NCBI GenBank assembly: GCA_016699165.1
Contig: CP064963.1
Location: 2,046,001 to 2,110,000 of the forward strand
Source: Candidatus Melainabacteria bacterium
Lineage (GTDB): Bacteria > Cyanobacteriota > Vampirovibrionia > Obscuribacterales > Obscuribacteraceae
Length of the DNA stretch: 64,000 nucleotides
Direction of reading: 5' to 3'
Position numbers and translations under genes: made by a program
The notes under the pieces: model-generated
Databases searched by the model: none
What the model saw: the letters and a program-made list of their open reading frames with translations, nothing else
Told to the model about the DNA's origin: nothing
Shown: in pieces, positions 40,967 to 49,722 of the stretch
Position numbering within the stretch: position 1 is the first letter of the stretch
Layout: the number at the start of each line of letters is the position of its first letter

Positions 40967-42473
40967 GTGACTATCGTGAAAGAAAGAGAAACAGAAAACA
41001 AAGGGCTATGCAAAGAATGGCTCGGCAGCACTAAGAAACTTTTGATCGACGGAAAATGGGTCGAACCAAAATCCGGCAAGTATTTTAAGACCTACAACCC
41101 AGCCACTGAAGAAGCCATCTGCGATGTTGCAGAAGGCGGAAAAGAAGACGTAGACCTGGCTGTTAAAGCGGCTCGCAGAGCTTTCCGAAGAAGGCGTCTG
41201 GCACAAAAAAATGAGCGCTGCACAACGCGGTCACATCATGTACAAACTAGCTGACTTAATTGAAAAACATGCTCAAGAATTAGCTGAACTTGAAACAACC
41301 GATAACGGCAAACCAATCAACGAGTCACGTTATGTTGACGTTGCAGCCACTGTCGAGACCTACAGATATTATGCCGGCTGGTGCACAAAACTTGAAGGCG
41401 AAACCATCACCACTAACCCAGGTTTCTTCACATACACCCTGCGCGAGCCAATCGGCGTCGTCGGACAAATCATTCCTTGGAACTTCCCAATGTTGATGCA
41501 AGCATGGAAATGGGGCCCAGCCCTGGCTTGCGGAAACTCAGTAGTTTTAAAACCAGCTGAACAAACACCACTTTCTGCTCTTCGCATCGCCGAACTGGCT
41601 ATGGAAGCTGGAATCCCAGCTGGCGTAATCAACGTTGTCACAGGACTTGGCGAAAACTCCGCAGGAGAATTCATCGCTAATCACATGGACATCGACAAGA
41701 TTGCATTCACAGGCGAAGACAAAACCGGACAAATTATTGTCAAAGCTTCAGCCGGCAATTTGAAACGCGTATCACTTGAGTTGGGTGGCAAAGCTCCTAA
41801 CATCGTATTTGCTGATGCCGACATCGATGCAGCCGTCAAAGGCGCCATCACCGGTATCTTCTTCAACCAGGGTCAAGTTTGCTGCGCAGGCTCCAGACTC
41901 TTCATTGAGAAGAAAGCACAAGACGAGTTCATGTCTAAATTGATTGAACGCGTTGGCAAAATGCGTCAGGGCGACGGTATGAACGAGAAGACCCAGATTG
42001 GTCCTCAAGTTTCCAAAGAACAACAAGAGCGCGTTTTGAGCTATGTCGACATCGCCAAAAAAGAAGGCGCCAAATTGGCTTGCGGCGGCGAACAGCCATC
42101 CGACTTGAAGAAAGGCTATTTCGTCAAACCAACCATCTTCACCGAAGTTAAGAACGACATGCGTATTGCTCAAGAAGAAGTCTTTGGACCACTCTTGGCA
42201 GTGCTTCCTTTCGACAACATGGAAACAGTTGCCGAAGAAGCCAACAAAACACGCTTTGGTCTATCGGGCGCCGTTTGGACATCCGATGTCAAAAAAGCAC
42301 ACAAATTCGCATCGCACATCAAAGCCGGAACCATCTGGGTCAACTGCTACAACGTATTTGATCCTGCTGTTCCATTTGGTGGCTACAAGCAATCCGGCTA
42401 CGGCCGCGAGCTTGGCAAACACTCAATCGAGCTTTACAGCAACATCAAGAGCGTTTGGATGAACTTGAACTAG
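40967..42473 (+). pseudogene. Aldehyde dehydrogenase, frameshifted near 41186
   Basis: Two frames make one NAD-dependent aldehyde dehydrogenase of the ALDH1/2 type (about 500 residues). Frame 1 from GTG 40967 covers LIDGKWVEPKSGKYFKTYNP to KAARRAF; at about 41186 the frame must shift so that EEGVWHKKMSAAQRGHIMYK follows. The downstream frame has IIPWNFPMLMQAWKWGPALA, VSLELGGKAPNIVFADADID (general-base Glu), FFNQGQVCCAGSRLF (nucleophile Cys) and the EEVFGPLLAVLPF end region. The shift needs one base removed or two added at GCTTTCCGAAG. Everything else is intact, codon use is good and a terminator follows, so a sequencing error is as likely as decay. If real, only an N-terminally truncated form from ATG 41211 could be made. 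Confidence 0.85.
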
Positions 42474-42520
42474 TTCGAAAGAACAACTTTAGTTCTAAGC
42501 ACACAACGACCAACAACAAG

Positions 42521-42561
42521 ATAACCGTCGCGCATCCTAAAGGACGCGGCGGTTATTTTTT
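42521..42561 (+). terminator. Rho-independent terminator after aldehyde dehydrogenase
   Basis: ATAACCGTCGCGCATCC, loop TAAA, GGACGCGGCGGTTAT, then TTTTTT. The stem has small internal mismatches but a strong GC core and a proper T-run on the plus strand, 48 bases after the stop. Confidence 0.85.
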
Positions 42562-42646
42562 GCAGGCAGAACAGTTTTCAATAAGGTTAAAATCATGATG
42601 TTCACTGGCAGTTCATTCGTTTTCACAATAATCGGAAGTGAGGGTT

Positions 42647-43576
42647 ATGACAGGCGGAAAAAACAAATTGAAAATTGCGCTCACCGGAGCTAGAGGATTA
42701 ATCGGATCAGCTCTTGCAGAGAGAATGGTCGCCTCTGGATTTGAAGTCATTAGAATGACGCGCGATAAATCAGACAGAAAAAATCCCGTCTGGAATCCCG
42801 ACTCCGGCTCCATGGATGAAAAGAGCCGAGAGAAGCTTGAGGGCTTACACGCATTTATTCATCTTGCTGGTGAAAATATTGCCTCTGGTCGCTGGACCAA
42901 AGAAAAAAAAGAAGAAATCGAGCAGAGCCGCGTTCAAGCCACAAGTAACCTGGTGGAAGCATTGAGCGCGTTAAACGCACCGCCCCCCAATTTTCTCAGT
43001 GCTTCTGCTATAGGTTATTATGGAAACCGTGGCGAAGAGACGCTTACAGAGCGCAGCTCAGTCGCAAAGCTTGATTTTTTAAGTGGTGTATGTCGAGATT
43101 GGGAAAAAAGCGCAAACTCAATAAAAGAAGTTTTTCCCGAAACTCGTGTCGTCAATTTACGCTTTGGAGTAGTTCTCTCCACTAAAGGTGGCGCTCTAAA
43201 AACAATGTTGCCACCATTTCAAATGGGTCTTGGCGGACCAATTGGAAGTGGGCATCAATACATGAGTTGGATCGACATTGAAGATGTTGCAGGTGCAATA
43301 ATTCACTGTCTTAATCATCCAGAGATTAACGGACCTGTAAATATAGTGTCACCAAATCCGGCATCAAATGCCGTGTTCACCAAAACACTTTCTGACGTAA
43401 TTAAAAAACCAGCCTTTCTGCCAATGCCTGCATTTGCAGCCAAAATGGTTTTCGGTCAAATGGGTGAAGAGCTGCTTCTATCAAGCACCAAGGTACGTCC
43501 GGCAAAACTAGAAGAGACCGGTTTTAAATTTGAGTTTCCTACTCTGCACAATTCGCTTATGCATCTTTTAGGCTAA
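42647..43576 (+). CDS. TIGR01777-family NAD(P)-binding epimerase-like protein
   Basis: A 309-residue extended SDR of the YfcH/TIGR01777 family. N-terminal LKIALTGARGLIGSALAERM (G-x-x-G-x-x-G), VWNPDSGSMD, AFIHLAGENIASGRWTKEKK, then FLSASAIGYYGNRGEETLTE with catalytic-type Tyr, and the C-terminal FLPMPAFAAKMVFGQMGEEL with VRPAKLEETGFKFEFPTL (DUF1731). Function unknown; plant and cyanobacterial relatives act in division or sugar-nucleotide metabolism. GGAAG nine bases upstream selects the ATG at 42647 over the GTG at 42638. Only two bases separate it from the LOV kinase gene. Confidence 0.88.
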   Translation: MTGGKNKLKIALTGARGLIGSALAERMVASGFEVIRMTRDKSDRKNPVWNPDSGSMDEKSREKLEGLHAFIHLAGENIASGRWTKEKKEEIEQSRVQATSNLVEALSALNAPPPNFLSASAIGYYGNRGEETLTERSSVAKLDFLSGVCRDWEKSANSIKEVFPETRVVNLRFGVVLSTKGGALKTMLPPFQMGLGGPIGSGHQYMSWIDIEDVAGAIIHCLNHPEINGPVNIVSPNPASNAVFTKTLSDVIKKPAFLPMPAFAAKMVFGQMGEELLLSSTKVRPAKLEETGFKFEFPTLHNSLMHLLG

Positions 43577-43578
43577 AA

Positions 43579-44688
43579 GTGTATCCGGCTCAAAACGATA
43601 GACTTACACTTTTGCGTGCAGTTGAATCTGCGCGCAATGGAATTGTGCTCACCGACCCCAATATAAAAGACAATCCGATAATCTACGCAAACCCAGCATT
43701 CATCGAATTAACCGGCTATGAAATGGACGAGATTGTAGGCAAGAATTGTCGCTTTTTGCAAGCAACAGATCGAAGCCAGGAAAATATTCAGGCGATAAAA
43801 AAAACAATTGAAAAGGGCGAATCAATTACGACAATTATTCGTAATTACAAAAAAAATGGTGAGCTCTTTTATAACGAACTGACCATCTCCCCTGTGTATG
43901 ACGAATCGAACAAACTAGTTAATTTTATTGGTATTCAAAACGACGTCACCGCTCGAATGGAGTTGGAGCAAAGAATATCCGATTTTTATTCGATGATATC
44001 GCACGAATTGCGCACACCCGTTTCGTCTATCAACGCGTCACTTTTGGCTCTGGAAGATGGCTCGGTGACCAAGCTTAGCTCGCCTGGAGCGAAGCTTGTT
44101 AAGATTGCATTGTCTAATTGCAAACGCTTAATTGGACTAATAAATAACATTCTAGATTGGAAAAAATTGCAAGCAGGCAAATTCAAATTGCAATTACAAC
44201 CCTGGCCTGCAGAAGAAATAATTGACACAGTCATTCAAGAAATCACACCAGTTGCTGTCTTGCGCAGAATCAAACTGGAAAAGAAAATTATATCGTCCGC
44301 CAAAATAGTAATGGACCCGGATCGCATTGCCGAAGTGTTGACCAACCTTGTTTCCAACGCAATCAAGTTCTCGCCCGATGATACCACCATTAGTATCACG
44401 CTAGAATGTGGCGAAAATGCCGGTTCCAGAATAAAATATTCAGTCATAGATCAAGGTTGCGGCATAGCAACCGAAAATACGAACAAATTATTTTTGCAAT
44501 TCCAGCAATTAGACTCCACCGAAAGACGCCCCAAAGCAGGAACAGGACTTGGACTTGCTATATGCAAAGCAATTGTCGAACTTCATCGAGGTCAAATTGG
44601 GGTCAAAAGCAAGTTGAATGAAGGCAGTACTTTCTGGTTCAGTCTTCCTGAGCTTGACTATCAAGATTTTGATTTGAAGCCTGAGTAA
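43579..44688 (+). CDS. LOV-domain blue-light sensor histidine kinase
   Basis: A 369-residue soluble hybrid-less kinase. Residues about 12-128 are a LOV photosensor: NPAFIELTGYEMDEIVGKNC with RFLQ right after (photoactive Cys57), IIRNYKKNGELFYNELTIS (flavin-binding Asn residues) and FIGIQNDVT (the signal-switch Gln120). It parallels YtvA and plant phototropin LOV domains closely. A kinase follows: H-box SMISHELRTPVSSINASLLA (His142), N-box EVLTNLVSNAIKFSPDD, G1 DQGCGIA, G2 GTGLGLAICKAIVELHRG. Light should form a Cys-flavin adduct and change autophosphorylation. The 3' end overlaps the convergent OmpR-type regulator by 50 bases; that regulator is its likely partner. The GTG start at 43579 lies two bases after the previous stop. 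Confidence 0.9.
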   Translation: MYPAQNDRLTLLRAVESARNGIVLTDPNIKDNPIIYANPAFIELTGYEMDEIVGKNCRFLQATDRSQENIQAIKKTIEKGESITTIIRNYKKNGELFYNELTISPVYDESNKLVNFIGIQNDVTARMELEQRISDFYSMISHELRTPVSSINASLLALEDGSVTKLSSPGAKLVKIALSNCKRLIGLINNILDWKKLQAGKFKLQLQPWPAEEIIDTVIQEITPVAVLRRIKLEKKIISSAKIVMDPDRIAEVLTNLVSNAIKFSPDDTTISITLECGENAGSRIKYSVIDQGCGIATENTNKLFLQFQQLDSTERRPKAGTGLGLAICKAIVELHRGQIGVKSKLNEGSTFWFSLPELDYQDFDLKPE

Positions 44689-45370
44689 TATCAGGATTGA
44701 ATCTGTATCCCAGGTTGCGATAACTTTCCAACATAGAATAGCTTTTAGTAAAACCAACAGATTTGCGCAATAGTTTAATGTGCGTGCGCAACGTTTCAAC
44801 GGTGGCAGCGCTATCGTCAGACCAGACCCGGTCTATAATTTGCTGGGGCTCGAACATTTGCTTTGGATGACGCATAAAAAATTCAAGCAAGCTATAAACT
44901 TTTGGTCTGACATTTAAAAGGACGCCATCTTTTTTTATTTGGCATTGAATGGGATCAAGTTCAAGATCGCCTGCCTTAAGTACAGTCGGACACATTGACT
45001 GAGGGCGACGCAAAAGTGCTCTAACTCTTGCAAGCAGTTCACGATTATCAAATGGCTTTGTTAGATAATCGTCCGAGCCAGAATCAAGACCAAGTTCTTT
45101 ATCGTCGAGAGACGATTTTGCAGTGAGCATAAGTACTGGAGTTTTGCCGTGCATCTCATCGCGAAAATGGCGCAGAGCCTCGACTCCGGTCATATGCGGC
45201 ATCATCCAATCAAGAATAATTAGATCATATTGATACACACGCAAATAATGCAAAGCGTCTTCGCCACTCGATGCACACTGTACAGTGTGACCTTTTGCTT
45301 CCAGTGTAATTTTTAAAACGTCGAGTAAATCGGCCTCGTCGTCTACCAGCAAAATCTTAGACAAAGTCAT
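44639..45370 (-). CDS. OmpR-family response regulator, copy 1
   Basis: A 243-residue regulator. Receiver domain about 1-118: acidic pair DDE at residues 9-11, phospho-Asp in LIILDWMMPHMTGVEALRHF, Thr in VLMLTAKSS, Lys in YLTKPFDNRELLARVRALLR. Winged-helix domain about 130-225 with VRPKVYSLLEFFMRHPKQMF and VETLRTHIKLLRKSVGF. It binds DNA as a dimer after phosphorylation, probably by the LOV kinase, whose gene it overlaps tail to tail. The frame extends to 45394; the ATG at 45370 gives the standard receiver start. The SDR gene is divergent with 36 bases between starts. A close paralogue is at 53069. Confidence 0.9.
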   Translation of the reverse strand: MTLSKILLVDDEADLLDVLKITLEAKGHTVQCASSGEDALHYLRVYQYDLIILDWMMPHMTGVEALRHFRDEMHGKTPVLMLTAKSSLDDKELGLDSGSDDYLTKPFDNRELLARVRALLRRPQSMCPTVLKAGDLELDPIQCQIKKDGVLLNVRPKVYSLLEFFMRHPKQMFEPQQIIDRVWSDDSAATVETLRTHIKLLRKSVGFTKSYSMLESYRNLGYRFNPDITQASNQNLDSQAQED

Positions 45371-45406
45371 GCCCAGTTCATTTGAAATCAGCACAATTAT
45401 AGCAAT

Positions 45407-46093
45407 ATGAGTAAACCGGCTTTTATCATCTTTGGTGCATATGGAAATCTAGGCAGCACTCTAGCCAAAAATCTATGCGAAAAAGGCAACGATGTACTCT
45501 TAGTCGGACGTCAAACACAAAAACTCGCTTTGATGGCAGACAGCCTTAGCACTCATTTTTATTCAGCCGACTGCACCGACTTCAATCAGGTCTCAGACTG
45601 TGTAGACATTGCCATCGACCATTTTGGACGTCTTGATGGTGTGGTGCACTGTATTAGTTCTAATTTGAGCAAACCAGCACACTTGACGATTGAACGCGAG
45701 TGGTTTCAGACTATCAACACCAATTTAACCTCAGCTTTTGCTTGTCTCAAATACTCAGTGCAGGCGATGCGTGACAATGGCGGCTCCATTGTCCTTACAT
45801 CGTCGGCTGCTGCTAGCGTGCCCATGCCTAACCACGAAGCATCAAGCGCAGCAAAACTTGGCATCATTGGACTGACAAGAAGTGCAGCCTCCACTTATGC
45901 GCGTCATCGAATCAAAATAAATGCAGTAACTCCAGGTCCGGTAGAATCCAGCTCCACTACATCCACAGCGGCTGAAACAATAGTCTCATTGCTAACTGAG
46001 CAAACACCCTGGATTTCAGGACACATATTTGGAGTGGATGCATCAGATGCAAAAACTTACGATGTCTCCCAAAAGAGACAGTATCTGTTTTGA
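45407..46093 (+). CDS. SDR-fold protein with catalytic Tyr replaced, copy 1
   Basis: A 228-residue short-chain dehydrogenase fold. The cofactor motif is atypical but present (IIFGAYGNLGSTLAKNLCEK), an N-x-x-G equivalent reads CISSNLSKP, and the Ser strand is SIVLTSSAAASVPMPN. At the active site the expected Y-x-x-x-K reads S-S-A-A-K (HEASSAAKLGIIGLTRSAAS): Lys is kept, Tyr is Ser. The C-terminal INAVTPGPVESSSTT is normal. So it may bind NAD(P) without normal catalysis. It is divergent from the OmpR regulator by only 36 bases; the same pairing recurs at 53.7 kb. No ribosome site is visible, suggesting leaderless translation. Possible redox or cofactor sensor. Confidence 0.82.
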   Translation: MSKPAFIIFGAYGNLGSTLAKNLCEKGNDVLLVGRQTQKLALMADSLSTHFYSADCTDFNQVSDCVDIAIDHFGRLDGVVHCISSNLSKPAHLTIEREWFQTINTNLTSAFACLKYSVQAMRDNGGSIVLTSSAAASVPMPNHEASSAAKLGIIGLTRSAASTYARHRIKINAVTPGPVESSSTTSTAAETIVSLLTEQTPWISGHIFGVDASDAKTYDVSQKRQYLF

Positions 46094-46259
46094 AGCCAGA
46101 TCAAACTAAAAAATTGAGGCTTTAAAAAAGGCTCACGCGTCTTAGCTTGAATTCGAATTAGAGTTAGTCTAACATTACACAAATTCCAAGGTGTCATATC
46201 GGCACATCTTGTAGAATTCGTCTGGGATTATGTTCTGCATATATAAGGATTCTGCTCTT

Positions 46260-48476
46260 ATGAAAAAAGTGGTTAAAGTCGTGGTTGTTCAAGCCGCCTT
46301 AATTTCGCTTGTATCACAGTCATTTCCTGCGATGGCGGATGACACGCCCAAACCAAATCAATTCTGGTGGCCAAAGCAAATTGACCTGACGCCACTGCGC
46401 GTGCAGGCTCCGCAGTCGAATCCTTATGGCGACAACTTCGATTACAAAAAAGAATTCGAATCGTTAGATTTAGCCGCAGTTAAAGCTGACATCAAAGAAG
46501 TGCTTACCAAGTCGCAAGATTGGTGGCCTGCAGACTATGGACATTATGGTCCTTTCTTCATTCGTATGGCATGGCATGGCGCTGGGACTTATCGTGTGTT
46601 CGATGGTCGTGGTGGCGCCGGTGGTGCACAACAAAGATTCGAGCCGCTCAACAGCTGGCCAGATAACGTCAGTCTCGACAAAGCGCGTAGATTAGTTTGG
46701 CCAGTCAAGAAAAAATACGGCAGAAAACTTTCCTGGGGCGACCTCATGGTTCTGACAGGCAACGTATCGCTTGAATCTATGGGCTTCAAGACATTTGGAT
46801 TTGCAGGTGGACGCAGCGACGATTGGGAAGCCGATTTGATTTATTGGGGACCTGGCGACGAATTTTTGTCGAGCAACCGCGACAAAAAATCAAGCACACT
46901 TGAACAACCGCTTGCCGCCACCCAAATGGGGTTGATCTATGTAAATCCAGAAGGTCCCAACGGCAATCCAGATCCAATTGCTGCAGCCAAAGATATCAAA
47001 GAAGCATTTGGTCGCATGGCGATGGATGACGAAGAGACTGTGGCACTAATTGCCGGTGGTCACACTTTTGGAAAAGCACACGGTGCAGCTCCAGCAACCA
47101 ATCTTGGTCCTGCACCTGCAGGTGAAAGTATGGACAAACAAGGCTTTGGCTGGTGCAATAAATTCGGCACAGGTACCGGCAAAGATGCTATCTCGAGCGG
47201 ACTTGAAGGGGCATGGTCACAAGATCCCATTGGATTCACTTCGCATTATTTCGATAATCTGTTTGCATTCGACTGGGTTTTGACCAAGAGCCCAGCTGGT
47301 GCTAATCAATGGAAACCTAAAGATGCAGCAGCGCAAGAACTGGTTCCAGACGCATTTGACAAATCGAAAAAACATCCGCCAATGATGTTCACCACCGACC
47401 TGTCGTTAAAAATGGACCCTACTTATAGCAAAATCTCTAAACACTTCCAAGAAAATCCAGAAGCTTTCAAATTGGCATTCTCCAAAGCATGGTTCAAACT
47501 CACTCACAGAGACATGGGACCACGCTCGCGTTATCTTGGACCAGAAGTGCCTAAAGAAGCTATGATTTGGCAAGATCCGTTGCCTGAAGCGACTTACAAA
47601 ATGATCGACCAGTCTGATATCTCTAAACTAAAATCAAGCATTCTTTCAGCAGGACTTTCAAATTCAGAACTGATAAAAGCGGCCTGGGGCTCAGCTGCAT
47701 CTTTTCGCCGCACAGACAAACGTGGTGGCGCCAATGGTGCTCGCGTAAGATTAAACCCAGCCATGAACTGGCAAGCAAACGACCCTGGCGAATTGTCAAA
47801 AGTACTCGCCGCTCTGTCTAAAATCCAGACAGATTTCAATGCTCAAAATACTGGCAAAAAAGTCTCGATGGCAGACTTAATTGTTCTTGGCGGTGGCGCT
47901 GCAATTGAGCAAGCTGGGAAAAAAGCGGGCTACAGCTTAAACGTTCCCTTCTCACCTGGAAGAACCGACGCCACTCAAGAAAAAACAGACATCGAGTCAT
48001 ACAATATGCTGGAGCCTAAAGCAGACGGTTTTCGTAACTATTATGCTAAAGGCAACCAGAAGACTCCCGCTCAAATGCTAATAGAGCGCGCTTCTTTTCT
48101 CGACCTGTCAGTGCCTGAAATGACAGTACTGGTAGGTGGGCTGCGAGCGCTTGATGCTAATCACGCTCACAGCAAGCTGGGTGTATTGACCGACCGCCCA
48201 GGCACTTTAAGTAATGACTTTTTTGTCAACTTGCTCGATATGTCTACCTCCTGGTCTAAGTCCGGCTCAGACGAATATGTCTTTGAAGGAAAAGATCGCA
48301 AATCAGGCGCCCTAAAATGGACGGCGAGTCAGGTAGATCTAGTATTCGGCTCTAATGCAGAATTGCGCGCAGTTGCTGAAGTCTATGCATCAGACGACGC
48401 TAAGGACAAATTCGCCCAAGACTTTGTCACCGCCTGGGCAAAAGTGATGAACAACGATCGATTCGACCTGAGGTAA
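46260..48476 (+). CDS. katG: Catalase-peroxidase with export signal
   Basis: A 738-residue bifunctional heme enzyme removing hydrogen peroxide. Both domains are present, about 60-420 and 425-735. Distal site FIRMAWHGAGTYRVF (Arg102, Trp105, His106); the Met-Tyr-Trp adduct can form from Trp105, Tyr227 (LIYVNPEGPNGNPDP) and Met253 (FGRMAMDDEET); proximal His268 in AGGHTFGKAHG. Unusually the chain begins with a signal peptide (MKKVVKVVVVQAALISLVSQ, SFPAMADD), so it should be periplasmic, as in KatP-type enzymes. AAGGA ten bases upstream supports ATG 46260 over 46230. A small membrane gene follows six bases later. Confidence 0.95.
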   Translation: MKKVVKVVVVQAALISLVSQSFPAMADDTPKPNQFWWPKQIDLTPLRVQAPQSNPYGDNFDYKKEFESLDLAAVKADIKEVLTKSQDWWPADYGHYGPFFIRMAWHGAGTYRVFDGRGGAGGAQQRFEPLNSWPDNVSLDKARRLVWPVKKKYGRKLSWGDLMVLTGNVSLESMGFKTFGFAGGRSDDWEADLIYWGPGDEFLSSNRDKKSSTLEQPLAATQMGLIYVNPEGPNGNPDPIAAAKDIKEAFGRMAMDDEETVALIAGGHTFGKAHGAAPATNLGPAPAGESMDKQGFGWCNKFGTGTGKDAISSGLEGAWSQDPIGFTSHYFDNLFAFDWVLTKSPAGANQWKPKDAAAQELVPDAFDKSKKHPPMMFTTDLSLKMDPTYSKISKHFQENPEAFKLAFSKAWFKLTHRDMGPRSRYLGPEVPKEAMIWQDPLPEATYKMIDQSDISKLKSSILSAGLSNSELIKAAWGSAASFRRTDKRGGANGARVRLNPAMNWQANDPGELSKVLAALSKIQTDFNAQNTGKKVSMADLIVLGGGAAIEQAGKKAGYSLNVPFSPGRTDATQEKTDIESYNMLEPKADGFRNYYAKGNQKTPAQMLIERASFLDLSVPEMTVLVGGLRALDANHAHSKLGVLTDRPGTLSNDFFVNLLDMSTSWSKSGSDEYVFEGKDRKSGALKWTASQVDLVFGSNAELRAVAEVYASDDAKDKFAQDFVTAWAKVMNNDRFDLR

Positions 48477-48481
48477 AAAAT

Positions 48482-48958
48482 ATGGCAGACGCGGCATCGC
48501 AAGAAAAATTCTTGCTCTGGCTTTTTGAAAATCAGACTGCCATCAAAGACGGTGGCGGTGCCGTGTACGAGGGAGAGCGAGTGACGTTGAAGTCGCTTGC
48601 TGTTCGCTATGAGACCTGCTTCTCGATTGTTTTTATGACCATGCGCAATAAGACACCGATGTTTCTGAAAGATTCAGCGCCTGCGCGCAAAAGTCAAATC
48701 ACAGCTTCGATACTAAGTTATTTATTTGGCTGGTGGGGAATCCCATTTGGACTGATTTTTACCCCCATTGTAGTGATGAATAATATTCGCAGCGCTGACA
48801 AAATAGCGGTGGAAGACTTAATCAAACGCTTTGCCGATACCACCTACAATCCGCCTGGTGAAAGTTTCTTTTCCAAGCTTGGCTTTTACTCATTATCGTA
48901 TGTAGGCGCCTTCGCCAGTCTTATGGTGGTTGGCAAAATAGTGTCGATGTTTCACTAG
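48482..48958 (+). CDS. Small membrane protein downstream of katG
   Basis: A 158-residue protein with two hydrophobic segments (about 77-100, ILSYLFGWWGIPFGLIFTPI; and 137-156, SLSYVGAFASLMVVGKIVSM) and a cytosolic N-terminal domain with EKFLLWLFENQTAIKDGGGA. Family not recognised. The GAGG inside the last katG codons serves as its ribosome site, so it is translationally linked to katG. Confidence 0.65.
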   Translation: MADAASQEKFLLWLFENQTAIKDGGGAVYEGERVTLKSLAVRYETCFSIVFMTMRNKTPMFLKDSAPARKSQITASILSYLFGWWGIPFGLIFTPIVVMNNIRSADKIAVEDLIKRFADTTYNPPGESFFSKLGFYSLSYVGAFASLMVVGKIVSMFH

Positions 48959-48980
48959 TCTAAAATAATCGGTAAATAAA

Positions 48981-49718
48981 ATGGCAAATCTCAAATTCGC
49001 TTGCGAAGCCGTGTCTATCCTTGCACTCGCCACTTCGCTTTGCGTGCCACTTCAAGCAAAGGCAACCACCACCCAAATTTATGATGGCAGAGTAGACCGC
49101 AAACTTAGAAAAATAAGCGAGGCAGAATCGAAAGCTGTCGAAGCTGCCGTAACACCTTCTGCCAAGCGTAAATGGGAAAAATCTTGCGAGCAAGCATTTG
49201 AAATTAAAAGTGTTTGCGATGGCGCATTCACCAAAGCTGGCAGCAAACAAAGTGCCTTTCTTTACTCCTTTTGCGAAACCGGACACGCGCTTGGCATGGG
49301 CGGCATAGCCATAATGGAAAAAGGAAAACTAGTCGCTCACTTTGCTTATGAAGCCGGTGGCGAATATGACATTGCTCGCCTTGCCGATTTAGATGGCGAT
49401 GGTATGGATGATATCGCAATCGTGGCAGGCAGCACCAATCAAGGTTATACGATTTCAGGCATTGCAATAATTGGTATAAACTCTAATGCTGTGAAAAAAT
49501 TTGGACGCTTTGAAATCTATAACGATAATTCAGGCGCAGTCGAAAAAAATGCTCAGACTTTCACCTGGTCTTTCACATCTGATATTCCTTCTAAGTCGCC
49601 AACTTTTCTCCAACAAAAATTCAAGCAAGTGGGCAAGAACTGGGTAAAATCAGGCTCTTCGACCAAAGCGATTCCAGAAAAAGATGAAGTTAACTATGAA
49701 GTCCTTTCAGCCAAGTAA
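48981..49718 (+). CDS. Secreted protein with calcium-binding D-x-D-x-D-G repeat
   Basis: A 245-residue exported protein (signal about 1-26, cut near LQAKA). The mature part has a helical N-terminal region with paired Cys (KSCEQAFEIKSVCDGAF, YSFCETG) that could form disulfides, and a single FG-GAP/VCBS-like motif LADLDGDGMDDIAIVAGSTN with a calcium-type D-x-D-x-D-G-x2-D. The C-terminal half is beta-rich. Family not recognised. 22 bases after the preceding membrane gene, so possibly in the katG transcript. Confidence 0.65.
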   Translation: MANLKFACEAVSILALATSLCVPLQAKATTTQIYDGRVDRKLRKISEAESKAVEAAVTPSAKRKWEKSCEQAFEIKSVCDGAFTKAGSKQSAFLYSFCETGHALGMGGIAIMEKGKLVAHFAYEAGGEYDIARLADLDGDGMDDIAIVAGSTNQGYTISGIAIIGINSNAVKKFGRFEIYNDNSGAVEKNAQTFTWSFTSDIPSKSPTFLQQKFKQVGKNWVKSGSSTKAIPEKDEVNYEVLSAK

Positions 49719-49722
49719 CATA

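Noticed and set aside
46094..46259. PerR/OxyR-type operator ahead of katG
   Set aside because: Only a ten-base AATTCGAATT palindrome and AT-rich text; no match to the TTATAAT-N-ATTATAA pattern.
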